This document shows positions 16,726-24,035 of a stretch of DNA of 64,000 nt, one piece after another (the stretch's first letter is position 1; each line of letters begins with the position of its first letter). The notes under the pieces are model-generated. The model searched no databases and was not told the origin of the DNA. It worked only from the letters and a program-made list of their open reading frames with translations. A program made the translations under genes and the position numbers. The stretch is from Brevibacillus reuszeri (GTDB lineage Bacteria; Bacillota; Bacilli; Brevibacillales; Brevibacillaceae), in assembly GCF_002897295.1 (NCBI RefSeq), contig NZ_BEXF01000003.1:358835-422834 (forward strand). The letters are read 5' to 3'.

Positions 16726-18675
16726 TTAGTACAGATATTGAGGCACCACAATGCGCACTCGCTCTATTTCCTCTAGGCGGTACTTTTGTTTACCACTCGT
16801 CGTCTCCATGGTTACCATCCAGTAACCAAGCTCAATGCGAACCTCCAGTGGTGTACCACGCAGCTTTTCCTTGTCTCGCGGTTGAAACTCGACTTCGAGC
16901 TGCAATTCAGCGGACCGTTTAAACAAATCGCGCATCGATTGTGGATGGTATGATTGAAAATGCTGGGTCCACATTTTTGGCAACGAGACAATCTCCGTAA
17001 TCCCTTCCATTTGCTCAGGGAACGTATTTTCTACGGCATACCCATCCCACGGGCGCTCTACAAGAAATAATCCGTTCCGCCCCTTATCATCCGTCTCCAT
17101 TTCCGCATCAGCAGGCTTCGCAGGAAAATGGGTCAACACCTGCGGCTCGTAGCCAAACTGGCGCAATGTCTCTACCAAAGCTAGTTCTTGACCCTGGGGA
17201 ATGAGAAAATCTGTTGGTGATATGATTTGGGACAAGAACGAGTGAAATTCGGGAATCTGCTTCCATTCCTCGATGAATCCGGCATGAGCCGTACGTACAC
17301 GAAAGCAAGGCTCGATCTGTATTTGACGTGCTGTTTTCGCCCACTGATGGATCATCTCAGTAAGGCTATCCGGCAGTGGATGTGCCGATCCGGAGCACAG
17401 GATGTCCATCGCCTGCTCTTCGGATGCGCCAGCCGTGAGAAAGGATTGGAGCATTCTTGCATGTAATTCTCCGCGAATCAAGGGTCCATCAAATTGAAGC
17501 TGGCACAGTTTGCTAATCTCCCACACATCCTGCAGCGGTACCAATGGAGGAATTGTAACAGCACCAGTAGGATCGATGAACCAGCCTTCCTCAGCTGTCA
17601 ACCGCGGCAAGCTGTTCCAGCGCCAATACAGCTTCTTATCGTCGTCCTCCCCCAGGTGAATCCAGCCGAGTCCAGCAAGAAAATGCAGCCACTGCTCTGT
17701 AACAAGATTTTTTGCTTCTGCTGGCAGAGCAAATCCTGCTTTCTCTAGCATGCTCAATTGGCTCTCAAGAAAACACCATTGATCGAGGGGCACCGCTTTC
17801 ATTTGCTGGGCAAACGCATCCCACCAGCTGCCATGTGGCAAGTATTGCGTAATGATCAATTCAAATAACTGCTCCCACCTTGCAGGAGCCGATTGTGAAA
17901 GCCACATTTTGATCTGGTGCGGCGAGATGACCAGTCGTCGCTCCATGATTTGTACCAGTCCCAGCCTAAGCGCAAGGTCAAGAGCGACGGTCAAAGCCAA
18001 GCCCTCCCTCGGCTCCTGATCCAACGGAGGCAGTGACAAGCCTTTGACATGTTCGTCTGAAAGAGACAGCAGAGGCTGCATCTTTTGAAACATGCGACGG
18101 TGAATCGTTCCTTTTTGCGTCACCGAAACTTGATTCTCACGGATAAAAATCAAAAGCCCAAAAAGATCCAGCTGTATACCCCTACCTGCTGATATATAAT
18201 AAGGGAGCGTTTTTGAAAGAGAGACATATGCCTGGGAGGCTTCTGGCAGCAGATAAACAGTCATCTGCTCCCGCACTTCCTGCGGCATGAAATAACCGAC
18301 TTCACTCCACATTTTTCGTACAGTCAAGATCAGTCCCAGTCGCCGTAACTTTGTTAAACCGACTGACAGATGTCTGTGCTCTTTTGCCGTTTCACGTTCC
18401 CAGGAACGTTTGCTAAAAAAACCTCTTGTTGCACTCGTCACGAATAGTCTGATCACTGTTCGTTCCAGCTCGCCTGCCTGTTCCCACACCTGACCCAAGA
18501 AATGAGGGTCTTGCAATCGTGAAGATAGATCCATGTCGTCAGCGATCCCAAATCGCCTCGTTTGTTCTACCAAAATAGCTTGCTGTGTTGATTCGGACAG
18601 GTATTCCAGCGAATCCTGTACGCGCACGCCCGTCACCTCTGCTTCTTTCATGAAAATGATTGTAAATGATTGCAT
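16726..18675 (-). CDS. Helicase-associated (XPB/Ssl2-like C-terminal) domain protein
   Basis: 649 residues. The middle portion, about 370-560 (WFIDPTGAVTIPPLVPLQDVWEI ... HPLPDSLTEMIHQWA ... LIPQGQELALVETLR), has the pattern of the helicase-conserved C-terminal family (Helicase_C_3, PF13625) seen in actinobacterial and bacillar proteins without ATPase motifs. The N-terminal 300 residues are helical, winged-helix-like. I see no Walker motif. No ribosome site supports ATG 18675; ATG 18651 is the alternative. It is divergent from the PrcB-type gene, the two starts being only 22 bp apart. Confidence 0.75.
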   Translation of the reverse strand: MQSFTIIFMKEAEVTGVRVQDSLEYLSESTQQAILVEQTRRFGIADDMDLSSRLQDPHFLGQVWEQAGELERTVIRLFVTSATRGFFSKRSWERETAKEHRHLSVGLTKLRRLGLILTVRKMWSEVGYFMPQEVREQMTVYLLPEASQAYVSLSKTLPYYISAGRGIQLDLFGLLIFIRENQVSVTQKGTIHRRMFQKMQPLLSLSDEHVKGLSLPPLDQEPREGLALTVALDLALRLGLVQIMERRLVISPHQIKMWLSQSAPARWEQLFELIITQYLPHGSWWDAFAQQMKAVPLDQWCFLESQLSMLEKAGFALPAEAKNLVTEQWLHFLAGLGWIHLGEDDDKKLYWRWNSLPRLTAEEGWFIDPTGAVTIPPLVPLQDVWEISKLCQLQFDGPLIRGELHARMLQSFLTAGASEEQAMDILCSGSAHPLPDSLTEMIHQWAKTARQIQIEPCFRVRTAHAGFIEEWKQIPEFHSFLSQIISPTDFLIPQGQELALVETLRQFGYEPQVLTHFPAKPADAEMETDDKGRNGLFLVERPWDGYAVENTFPEQMEGITEIVSLPKMWTQHFQSYHPQSMRDLFKRSAELQLEVEFQPRDKEKLRGTPLEVRIELGYWMVTMETTSGKQKYRLEEIERVRIVVPQYLY

Positions 18676-18697
18676 CTATATAGGAGGGAAATCGTTA

Positions 18698-19138
18698 ATG
18701 ATAAACACAATTCCTGGCTTGTTGCTTGCCGCTGCTTTGACGATCACGGGTACACACGCTTTGCCTACTCAACATCCTACCGTATCCACTCCTGTGACGG
18801 AAGTGGCTGCTCAAAACGATGTACAATATGAAGCTGTGGCAGCACCGTATCCACCTGCCGTGCAAACTGCTTTGACAAAAGTACGGAAAAGTGGTGGACA
18901 TACAATCGTTCGCGCAAACGGAAAAGCGTATGTCGTCATAAGCGCAGGACAGCGCCCAACTGGTGGATATCGCATCGTAACGGATCAAATCCAGAAAACT
19001 GGAGCACATGGCTATACGGTTCGCGTTCATCTGCAGTCTCCCGCTCCTGGGTCCATGAAAATCCAAGTTATTTCGTATCCAACCTTGGTGATCGCACTTC
19101 CTGACCAGCAGGCACAAGTAAACGTTCAGTTCCGCTAA
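18698..19138 (+). CDS. Secreted PrcB-C-domain protein
   Basis: 146 residues. A signal peptide covers the first 20 or so residues (TIPGLLLAAALTITGTHA). The C-terminal half (AYVVISAGQRPTGGY ... SPAPGSM ... SYPTLVIALP) fits the PrcB C-terminal domain described for a protein that binds the Treponema dentilisin protease complex. Start ATG 18698 follows AGGAGG with 9 bp spacing; an upstream in-frame ATG at 18533 lies inside the divergent gene and is rejected. Its target is unknown; a protease inhibitor or chaperone role is possible. Confidence 0.78.
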   Translation: MINTIPGLLLAAALTITGTHALPTQHPTVSTPVTEVAAQNDVQYEAVAAPYPPAVQTALTKVRKSGGHTIVRANGKAYVVISAGQRPTGGYRIVTDQIQKTGAHGYTVRVHLQSPAPGSMKIQVISYPTLVIALPDQQAQVNVQFR

Positions 19139-19161
19139 TAAGATTGAGCTAATCCATTATA

Positions 19162-19212
19162 CAAAAAGCCGACTTCGAAGCGCCACACGGCACTCGGATG
19201 TCGGCTTTTTTG
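19162..19212. terminator. Bidirectional terminator
   Basis: Stem AAAAAGCCGAC (19163-19173) with GTCGGCTTTTT (19200-19210), between convergent genes. Confidence 0.9.
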
Positions 19213-19242
19213 CATGAAACACCACGCTTTTCGTATGTAATG

Positions 19243-19662
19243 TTAAGGCGCTACCTCAACGGAAAAGCGTTCGGACACACCGTACGACTCGTGGTTGTTA
19301 TGAGCAAGCTCCACCATGACTTCATGCTTACCGCTCGGAATATCCTTTAGAACGTACGAAGACTCAAATACCTTTGCTACCTTTTTTCCATCCAGATAAA
19401 GGTGGACATGACCTTCTCCGTGCTTGTTTTCTTTTCCCATGTTTTCAAGAGAAAAAGAAAAGTTGGTTACAGCAAGCTGCAGCTTCAGGTCATCTTGCTC
19501 CAAGGAATGTTTGACTGCGAGCGTCGGAGCGACTTGCTGGGTCTGAACGTTCTCCACATCAGCCCCTGTTTGTGTCTCTTTGTTCGCATACAGGAACCAC
19601 TCGATGCAGGCTGCAACAGCAATCAGCAGCAGCAAACGAAATATCAGTCTTTTTGCCTTCAC
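19243..19662 (-). CDS. Membrane-anchored or secreted protein of unknown function
   Basis: 139 residues starting at GTG after AAAGGGG. Residues 5-25 are hydrophobic (signal peptide or anchor). The rest looks like one immunoglobulin-like beta sandwich: EGHVHLYLDGKKV followed by DIPSGKHEVMVEL. This pattern occurs in small copper- or halide-related secreted domains such as the DUF4399 and YtkA-like groups, but I cannot assign it firmly. It is followed by a shared terminator. Confidence 0.65.
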   Translation of the reverse strand: MKAKRLIFRLLLLIAVAACIEWFLYANKETQTGADVENVQTQQVAPTLAVKHSLEQDDLKLQLAVTNFSFSLENMGKENKHGEGHVHLYLDGKKVAKVFESSYVLKDIPSGKHEVMVELAHNNHESYGVSERFSVEVAP

Positions 19663-19779
19663 CGGGACAACCCCTTTCCAAATTCAGTCATCCCACATTG
19701 TGCCCGATTGCTCGAGCGTTCATTCATAATCATTTCTCCAGCGCCATGACTTCTTTTCTTACTCAGGGCATTACCTTTA

Positions 19780-20124
19780 TTACTGCTGCGAATAGTTGCC
19801 GAAACCTGTTTCAAGTTGGTTTGTATTTGCAAAAACTGTGTTGGTAGGCAAAGCCGAATGGGCAACCTGATTGCAAATAGTTGAAACATGCTGCAATTGT
19901 TGGATGGCTTTTTGGTGGCCCTGAAGCGCAGTCTGAATGATTTGAACAGCCTGTTGTTCACGCTGAGCGAGCTGCTGCAGCTGCATAGCATTTTGCTGTT
20001 CCTGCTTTAACAACTGTTGGTATTGAGCAGAAGCTTGTTGAGTTTGCTGTACCAATTGTCCGATTAGCTGCTGGCAGTGTGCAAGCTGTTCGTTTATGTG
20101 TCGTGTTTGGGAAATCGGTTCCAT
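19780..20124 (-). CDS. Gln-rich coiled-coil protein of unknown function
   Basis: 114 residues, about a quarter of them glutamine, forming one long predicted coiled coil from residue 8 to 80 (QQTQQASAQYQQLLKQEQQN), then a Thr/Asn-rich tail. GGAGG precedes the ATG. No transmembrane segment. It resembles small coat-associated or structural proteins of spore formers in composition only; no family is recognised. Confidence 0.7.
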   Translation of the reverse strand: MEPISQTRHINEQLAHCQQLIGQLVQQTQQASAQYQQLLKQEQQNAMQLQQLAQREQQAVQIIQTALQGHQKAIQQLQHVSTICNQVAHSALPTNTVFANTNQLETGFGNYSQQ

Positions 20125-20281
20125 AGAGGCCTCCAGTCATCATGTTTGTTATTTGACTTGGTTATCATGCGACTTTTTCCTGCCAATTATTCTCACTAAC
20201 CTACGGTGTCTGTTACATAATCCATCTAACTATCGCAAAGATTAACCACATTATGGTGTTGCAAGGAGGTCCACTTCACAA

Positions 20282-21946
20282 ATGTCTGCTTCGCGTGCGC
20301 TGTCCATCTTTGCCTTAGGTGGCGTTTATGAAATCGGAAAAAATATGTACGTCATTCAATATGATGACGATATTGTCGTAATCGATTGCGGCTCGAAATT
20401 CCCGGATGAGAGCTACTTGGGAATTGACCTGATTATCCCAGATATCACGTACTTGTTGGAAAATCGTGATAAAGTACGGGGGCTCATCATCACTCATGGA
20501 CATGAGGATCACATCGGCGGGATTCCTTATTTCCTAAAACAGTTGAACATCCCTCTATACGGGACACGCTTAACGTTAGGACTGGTTGCTGAAAAGCTGA
20601 AGGAGCATCAGCTGCTGAACGATTCGGAGCTGATCACGATTCATTCCGACTCAGAAATTCAGCTGGGTTCTTTGCAAATCCGTTTTTTCCAAACCAATCA
20701 CAGCATACCTGATTGTCTTGGGGTTGTTTTTGATACACCGGAAGGCACAGTTGTCCATACCGGGGATTTTAAATTTGATTTGACCCCCGTGAACAATCAA
20801 TCGCCAGACCTATACAAGATGGCGGCAATCGGGCAAAAAGGAGTCCTCGTATTATTGTCTGAGAGCACTAATGCAGAGCGGTCCGGCTTTACTCCATCCG
20901 AGATTCATGTTGGCGAGCATTTAAAAGAGGCGTTCATGAAAGCAAAGCAACAGGTTTTCGTATCGACCTTTGCCTCCAATGTTTATCGCCTGCAGCAGGT
21001 AATCGATGCAGCACAATTGACAAATCGAAAGCTCGTCTTGCTCGGACGCAGCATGGTAAACGTCGTACGGATCGCTTCTGAACAAGGATATTTGTATATC
21101 CCCGAAGGAATGCTGATCGAGGCCGATGAAGCAAATCAGCTCGATCCCAGCCAGATAGCCGTTCTGTGCACTGGCAGCCAAGGAGAACCGAATGCCGCAC
21201 TTGCACGCCTGTCCACTTCTGGCTATCGACATATCAAGGTACGGCCAGGTGACACCGTTATTCTTTCCTCATCCCCGATTCCTGGAAACGAGCGAAATGT
21301 ATCACGCATCGTTGACAATTTGTTCATTCTCGGTGCCCATGTCATTTACGGGTCTGGAACAGGTATGCATGTTTCTGGTCACGGCAGTCAGGAAGAATTG
21401 AAATTAATGCTTACACTCATGAAGCCGACCTACTTTATCCCGATCCATGGCGAATATCGGATGCTGCAGCAGCATCGCATATTGGCAGAATCGCTCGGAA
21501 TCGAGACCGAAAATATTTTTATCTTGAACAACGGTGATGTCGTTGATTTCCAAAACCAAGAAGCCTGGCAAGAACGCAAGGTGCCAGCAGGAAGCACCCT
21601 TGTCGACGGGCTAGGTATCGGCGATGTAGGAACTGTAATCCTGCGGGATCGGAAGCATCTTTCAGAAGACGGTATTCTCGTAGTAGTGATCACCCGTAGT
21701 AAAACGGATGGCAAAATTCTCTCGGGGCCCGATCTCATCTCGCGTGGATTTGTTTTCGCATCAGAATTCGAGGGACTACTGGAAGAAGCGACTCGAATCG
21801 CCGCGGAAACCTTGGCGACTTTATCAGCAGAAAACGTGAATCAATGGAACCGTTTGAAACAAGGCATCCGGGAATCCATCGGACAGTACCTGTATGCGCG
21901 TACGAAAAGAAGACCGATGATTCTTCCCATCATTATGGAAGTGTAA
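20282..21946 (+). CDS. Ribonuclease J family protein
   Basis: 554 residues, the usual RNase J length. Metallo-beta-lactamase motif HGHEDHIGG, then VVHTGDFKFD, the beta-CASP landmarks LSESTNAERSG and VSTFASNVYRLQQ, and VSGHGSQEELK with IPIHGEYRML. RNase J has 5'-to-3' exonuclease and endonuclease activity in mRNA decay and rRNA maturation. Firmicutes usually carry J1 and J2; I cannot tell which paralogue this is. AGGAGG lies 12 bp before the ATG, slightly far. Monocistronic, with a strong terminator. Confidence 0.93.
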   Translation: MSASRALSIFALGGVYEIGKNMYVIQYDDDIVVIDCGSKFPDESYLGIDLIIPDITYLLENRDKVRGLIITHGHEDHIGGIPYFLKQLNIPLYGTRLTLGLVAEKLKEHQLLNDSELITIHSDSEIQLGSLQIRFFQTNHSIPDCLGVVFDTPEGTVVHTGDFKFDLTPVNNQSPDLYKMAAIGQKGVLVLLSESTNAERSGFTPSEIHVGEHLKEAFMKAKQQVFVSTFASNVYRLQQVIDAAQLTNRKLVLLGRSMVNVVRIASEQGYLYIPEGMLIEADEANQLDPSQIAVLCTGSQGEPNAALARLSTSGYRHIKVRPGDTVILSSSPIPGNERNVSRIVDNLFILGAHVIYGSGTGMHVSGHGSQEELKLMLTLMKPTYFIPIHGEYRMLQQHRILAESLGIETENIFILNNGDVVDFQNQEAWQERKVPAGSTLVDGLGIGDVGTVILRDRKHLSEDGILVVVITRSKTDGKILSGPDLISRGFVFASEFEGLLEEATRIAAETLATLSAENVNQWNRLKQGIRESIGQYLYARTKRRPMILPIIMEV

Positions 21947-21959
21947 GAAACGGCAGCGC

Positions 21960-21992
21960 AAAAAAGAGAGCTCTGGAGGCTCTCTTTTTCTT
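21960..21992. terminator. Bidirectional terminator, RNase J / cotJ operon
   Basis: Stem AAAAAGAGAGC (21962-21972) with GCTCTCTTTTT (21980-21990), between convergent genes. Confidence 0.88.
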
Positions 21993-21999
21993 TTGGCTG

Positions 22000-22569
22000 C
22001 TAAAAAATTTTCTTGGTTTCCTGATCTTCCTTTAAAATCTCGACAGCCTCTCTGAAGCGTAGCGAGTGTACGACTTCACGTTCGCGCAAAAATTTCAGAC
22101 TGTCTTGTAAATCCACGTCATCCGTCATATCAATCAGCCACTGGTAGGTAGCCCGTGCTTTTTCCTCCGCAGCAATATCCTCATACAAATCTGCGATTGG
22201 ATCGCCCTTGGCTTGTATATAGGTTGCTGTCCACGGCACCCCTGCTGCGTTACTGTAAAACAATGCCCTGTCATGATTCGCATAATGCGCCCCAAGCCCC
22301 GCTTCTTCCAGCTGTTCTACTGACGCATCCTTCGTCAGCTTGTAAACCATCGTCGCAATCATTTCTAGATGCGCAAATTCTTCTGTAGCGATATCGGTGA
22401 GCAGCCCGATTACCTTGTTTGGAATGGTATAACGTTGGTTCATGTACCGCAGGGCTGCCGCTAATTCCCCGTCTGCTCCTCCGTATTGCTCCATTAAAAA
22501 TTTCGCCATTCTAACGTCGCATTTGCTTACACGCACCGGGTATTGAAGCTTTTTCTCATAAATCCACAT
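22000..22569 (-). CDS. cotJC: Spore coat protein CotJC (manganese-catalase-like)
   Basis: 189-residue ferritin-like four-helix protein of the manganese catalase family. Metal-ligand pattern is visible in GGADGELAAALRYMNQ, ATEEFAHLEM and DIAAEEKARATYQW. In B. subtilis CotJC is a coat component deposited with CotJA during sigma-E expression; catalase activity has been reported for clostridial CotJC. Last gene of cotJABC. GAGGGG precedes the ATG. Confidence 0.95.
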   Translation of the reverse strand: MWIYEKKLQYPVRVSKCDVRMAKFLMEQYGGADGELAAALRYMNQRYTIPNKVIGLLTDIATEEFAHLEMIATMVYKLTKDASVEQLEEAGLGAHYANHDRALFYSNAAGVPWTATYIQAKGDPIADLYEDIAAEEKARATYQWLIDMTDDVDLQDSLKFLREREVVHSLRFREAVEILKEDQETKKIF

Positions 22570-22590
22570 GGTTACGATTACCCCTCATTT

Positions 22591-22866
22591 CTACACTTGC
22601 CATGGCCATGGCTCTTCGTTCCACTGCCAAGGAAATCCGGAATAACTGCGCCCAAAATTTTGCAACGGGCCATACAAAGCTTCGTATTCGTTTGCCAGAC
22701 TCCAACGCTTTTGGGTTAGCTGGTTGAACTGTTCGATAGCATTTGCATCCGTAGGGTGTGTGTCCAGATACAGATTGAGTTCAACCAGCACGAAGTCGAT
22801 CGCCTGTAGTTCTTCGAGCAACGCGTAATAATGCTGCTGATCGAAAGAGTTGTTCGCAGGTGTCAT
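22591..22866 (-). CDS. cotJB: Spore coat protein CotJB
   Basis: 91 residues. YALLEELQAIDFVLVELNLYLDTHP and EYEALYGPL are characteristic of CotJB. It ends in a Trp/Pro-rich tail. Start overlaps the cotJA stop by 4 bp (ATGA), implying coupling. Coat morphogenesis role by family. Confidence 0.94.
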   Translation of the reverse strand: MTPANNSFDQQHYYALLEELQAIDFVLVELNLYLDTHPTDANAIEQFNQLTQKRWSLANEYEALYGPLQNFGRSYSGFPWQWNEEPWPWQV

Positions 22867-23087
22867 CCTAGCCCACCTGCCCTATCTGCTGCAGGATTGT
22901 AAGGACTAAACAGCGCAGGCCATAATGTACCTAAACGCAACGCTTCACTTGGCGAATATTGCGGGAGATTTGGTGGTTGAAAGGTGATGAATAACTCAGG
23001 TGGAACCTGGTACGTCTTTACACGTTTAGGTGGGCAGGGGTCGAATGGGCCAACATAAGGAAAGTAGACCCTTGTTTGCGATTGCAA
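22863..23087 (-). CDS. cotJA: Spore coat associated protein CotJA
   Basis: 74 residues. FDPCPPKRVKTYQVPPELF and EALRLGTLWPALFSPY are the CotJA signature. I prefer the TTG start at 23087, 8 bp after AAGGAGG; the ATG at 23096 abuts that ribosome site. First gene of cotJABC, needed for CotJC incorporation into the coat. The intergenic region upstream (23097-23272) contains ACACTATG at 23133-23140, a possible sigma-E -10 on the minus strand, too weak to annotate by itself. Confidence 0.9.
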   Translation of the reverse strand: MQSQTRVYFPYVGPFDPCPPKRVKTYQVPPELFITFQPPNLPQYSPSEALRLGTLWPALFSPYNPAADRAGGLG

Positions 23088-23272
23088 AGCAGACATCCTC
23101 CTTCAGATATAGGTATCTGACTACTCACCACTACACTATGTCACCAGTCTACTAGGCGTGATTCGTGCACAAGCTTTCCTCAAAAAAAGACCATTGCTCG
23201 TTAATTCCAGACGCGGTGAGGATCCACCCACTTTAGTAATGTGAAGCAAAAGAGAATTTCTCTCAAATAGAA

Positions 23273-23302
23273 TTGACACAAGGCTCTTTTTCGCATCATA
23301 AT
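23273..23302 (+). promoter_or_regulatory. Probable sigma-A promoter of aroK
   Basis: Perfect -35 TTGACA (23273-23278) and -10 CATAAT (23297-23302), spaced by 18 bp, 55 bp before the aroK ATG. Confidence 0.6.
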
Positions 23303-23356
23303 AGACGTCATAATGTATAGAGGCAATCATCAAGACGATGGAAAGAGAGTAAAAAA

Positions 23357-23929
23357 ATGACTGAAAATATAGAAATATCGTTTCGTGAAAAGAACATTGT
23401 TTTTATCGGATTTATGGGTGCTGGAAAAACCACGGTCGGACAGCTTGTCGCCAATAAATTGTCCCGAGATTTCATTGATATTGACCAGGAAATTGAGCGA
23501 ATCCACCAAATGCCTGTTTCGGCGATTTTTCAAGAGCTTGGTGAAGCCAGCTTTCGTAAAATGGAACGTGAGCTGATTGTGTCGCTTTGCTCAGAAACTC
23601 ACTCGAAAATCATTTCCCTCGGCGGCGGTGCTTACATGCAGGAAGAAGTGAGAAATATTTGCCTCGCCAATTGCATCGTTTTTTTCATCGACGTATCGTG
23701 GGAAGCCTGGAAGGAACGCATTCCACTGATTATCGACAGTCGTCCGATTTTACAAAATAAGTCTTTGGATCAGATTGAGGAGCTTTTCAAAAGTAGAAAG
23801 TCCGCCTATGCCTTGAATCACTACAGTATTTCCAGCAGTGATATAGATGCAGAAACTGCGGCAGATCAGGTCGTTGAATCATTACGGCTAGCCTGGGACC
23901 TCAATGATACGAAGCGCAATCTTTTATAA
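23357..23929 (+). CDS. aroK: Shikimate kinase
   Basis: Phosphorylates shikimate with ATP in the common aromatic pathway. 190 residues. P-loop GFMGAGKTTVG, the shikimate-binding FIDIDQEIE and SLGGGAYM, and the lid region around RPILQ are present. GAGAG lies 7 bp before the ATG. Monocistronic, with its own promoter and a strong terminator. In B. subtilis aroK also lies near the gcv/yqh region. Confidence 0.93.
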   Translation: MTENIEISFREKNIVFIGFMGAGKTTVGQLVANKLSRDFIDIDQEIERIHQMPVSAIFQELGEASFRKMERELIVSLCSETHSKIISLGGGAYMQEEVRNICLANCIVFFIDVSWEAWKERIPLIIDSRPILQNKSLDQIEELFKSRKSAYALNHYSISSSDIDAETAADQVVESLRLAWDLNDTKRNLL

Positions 23930-23935
23930 TCAAAT

Positions 23936-23997
23936 AAAAATCTCCCTTGTAGGCAAATGCAGCTTTCTGCATCGTCCTGTAGCAAGGGAGATTTTTT
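23936..23997. terminator. Bidirectional terminator, aroK / GGDEF-EAL gene
   Basis: Stem AAAATCTCCCTTG (23937-23949) with CAAGGGAGATTTT (23983-23995), A/T runs on both flanks. Confidence 0.9.
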
Positions 23998-24035
23998 ACG
24001 TTCACTGGAAGTACGTTTCATGTCAAGCTTTGGCT

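Noticed and set aside
18533..18697. Longer start of the PrcB-like gene
   Set aside because: It would run 140 bp into the divergent gene, and AGGAGG is correctly placed only for ATG 18698.
23133..23164. Sigma-E promoter of cotJA
   Set aside because: A CATAGTGT -10 is present, but the -35 is poor and spaced 17 bp away, so I do not list it as a feature.
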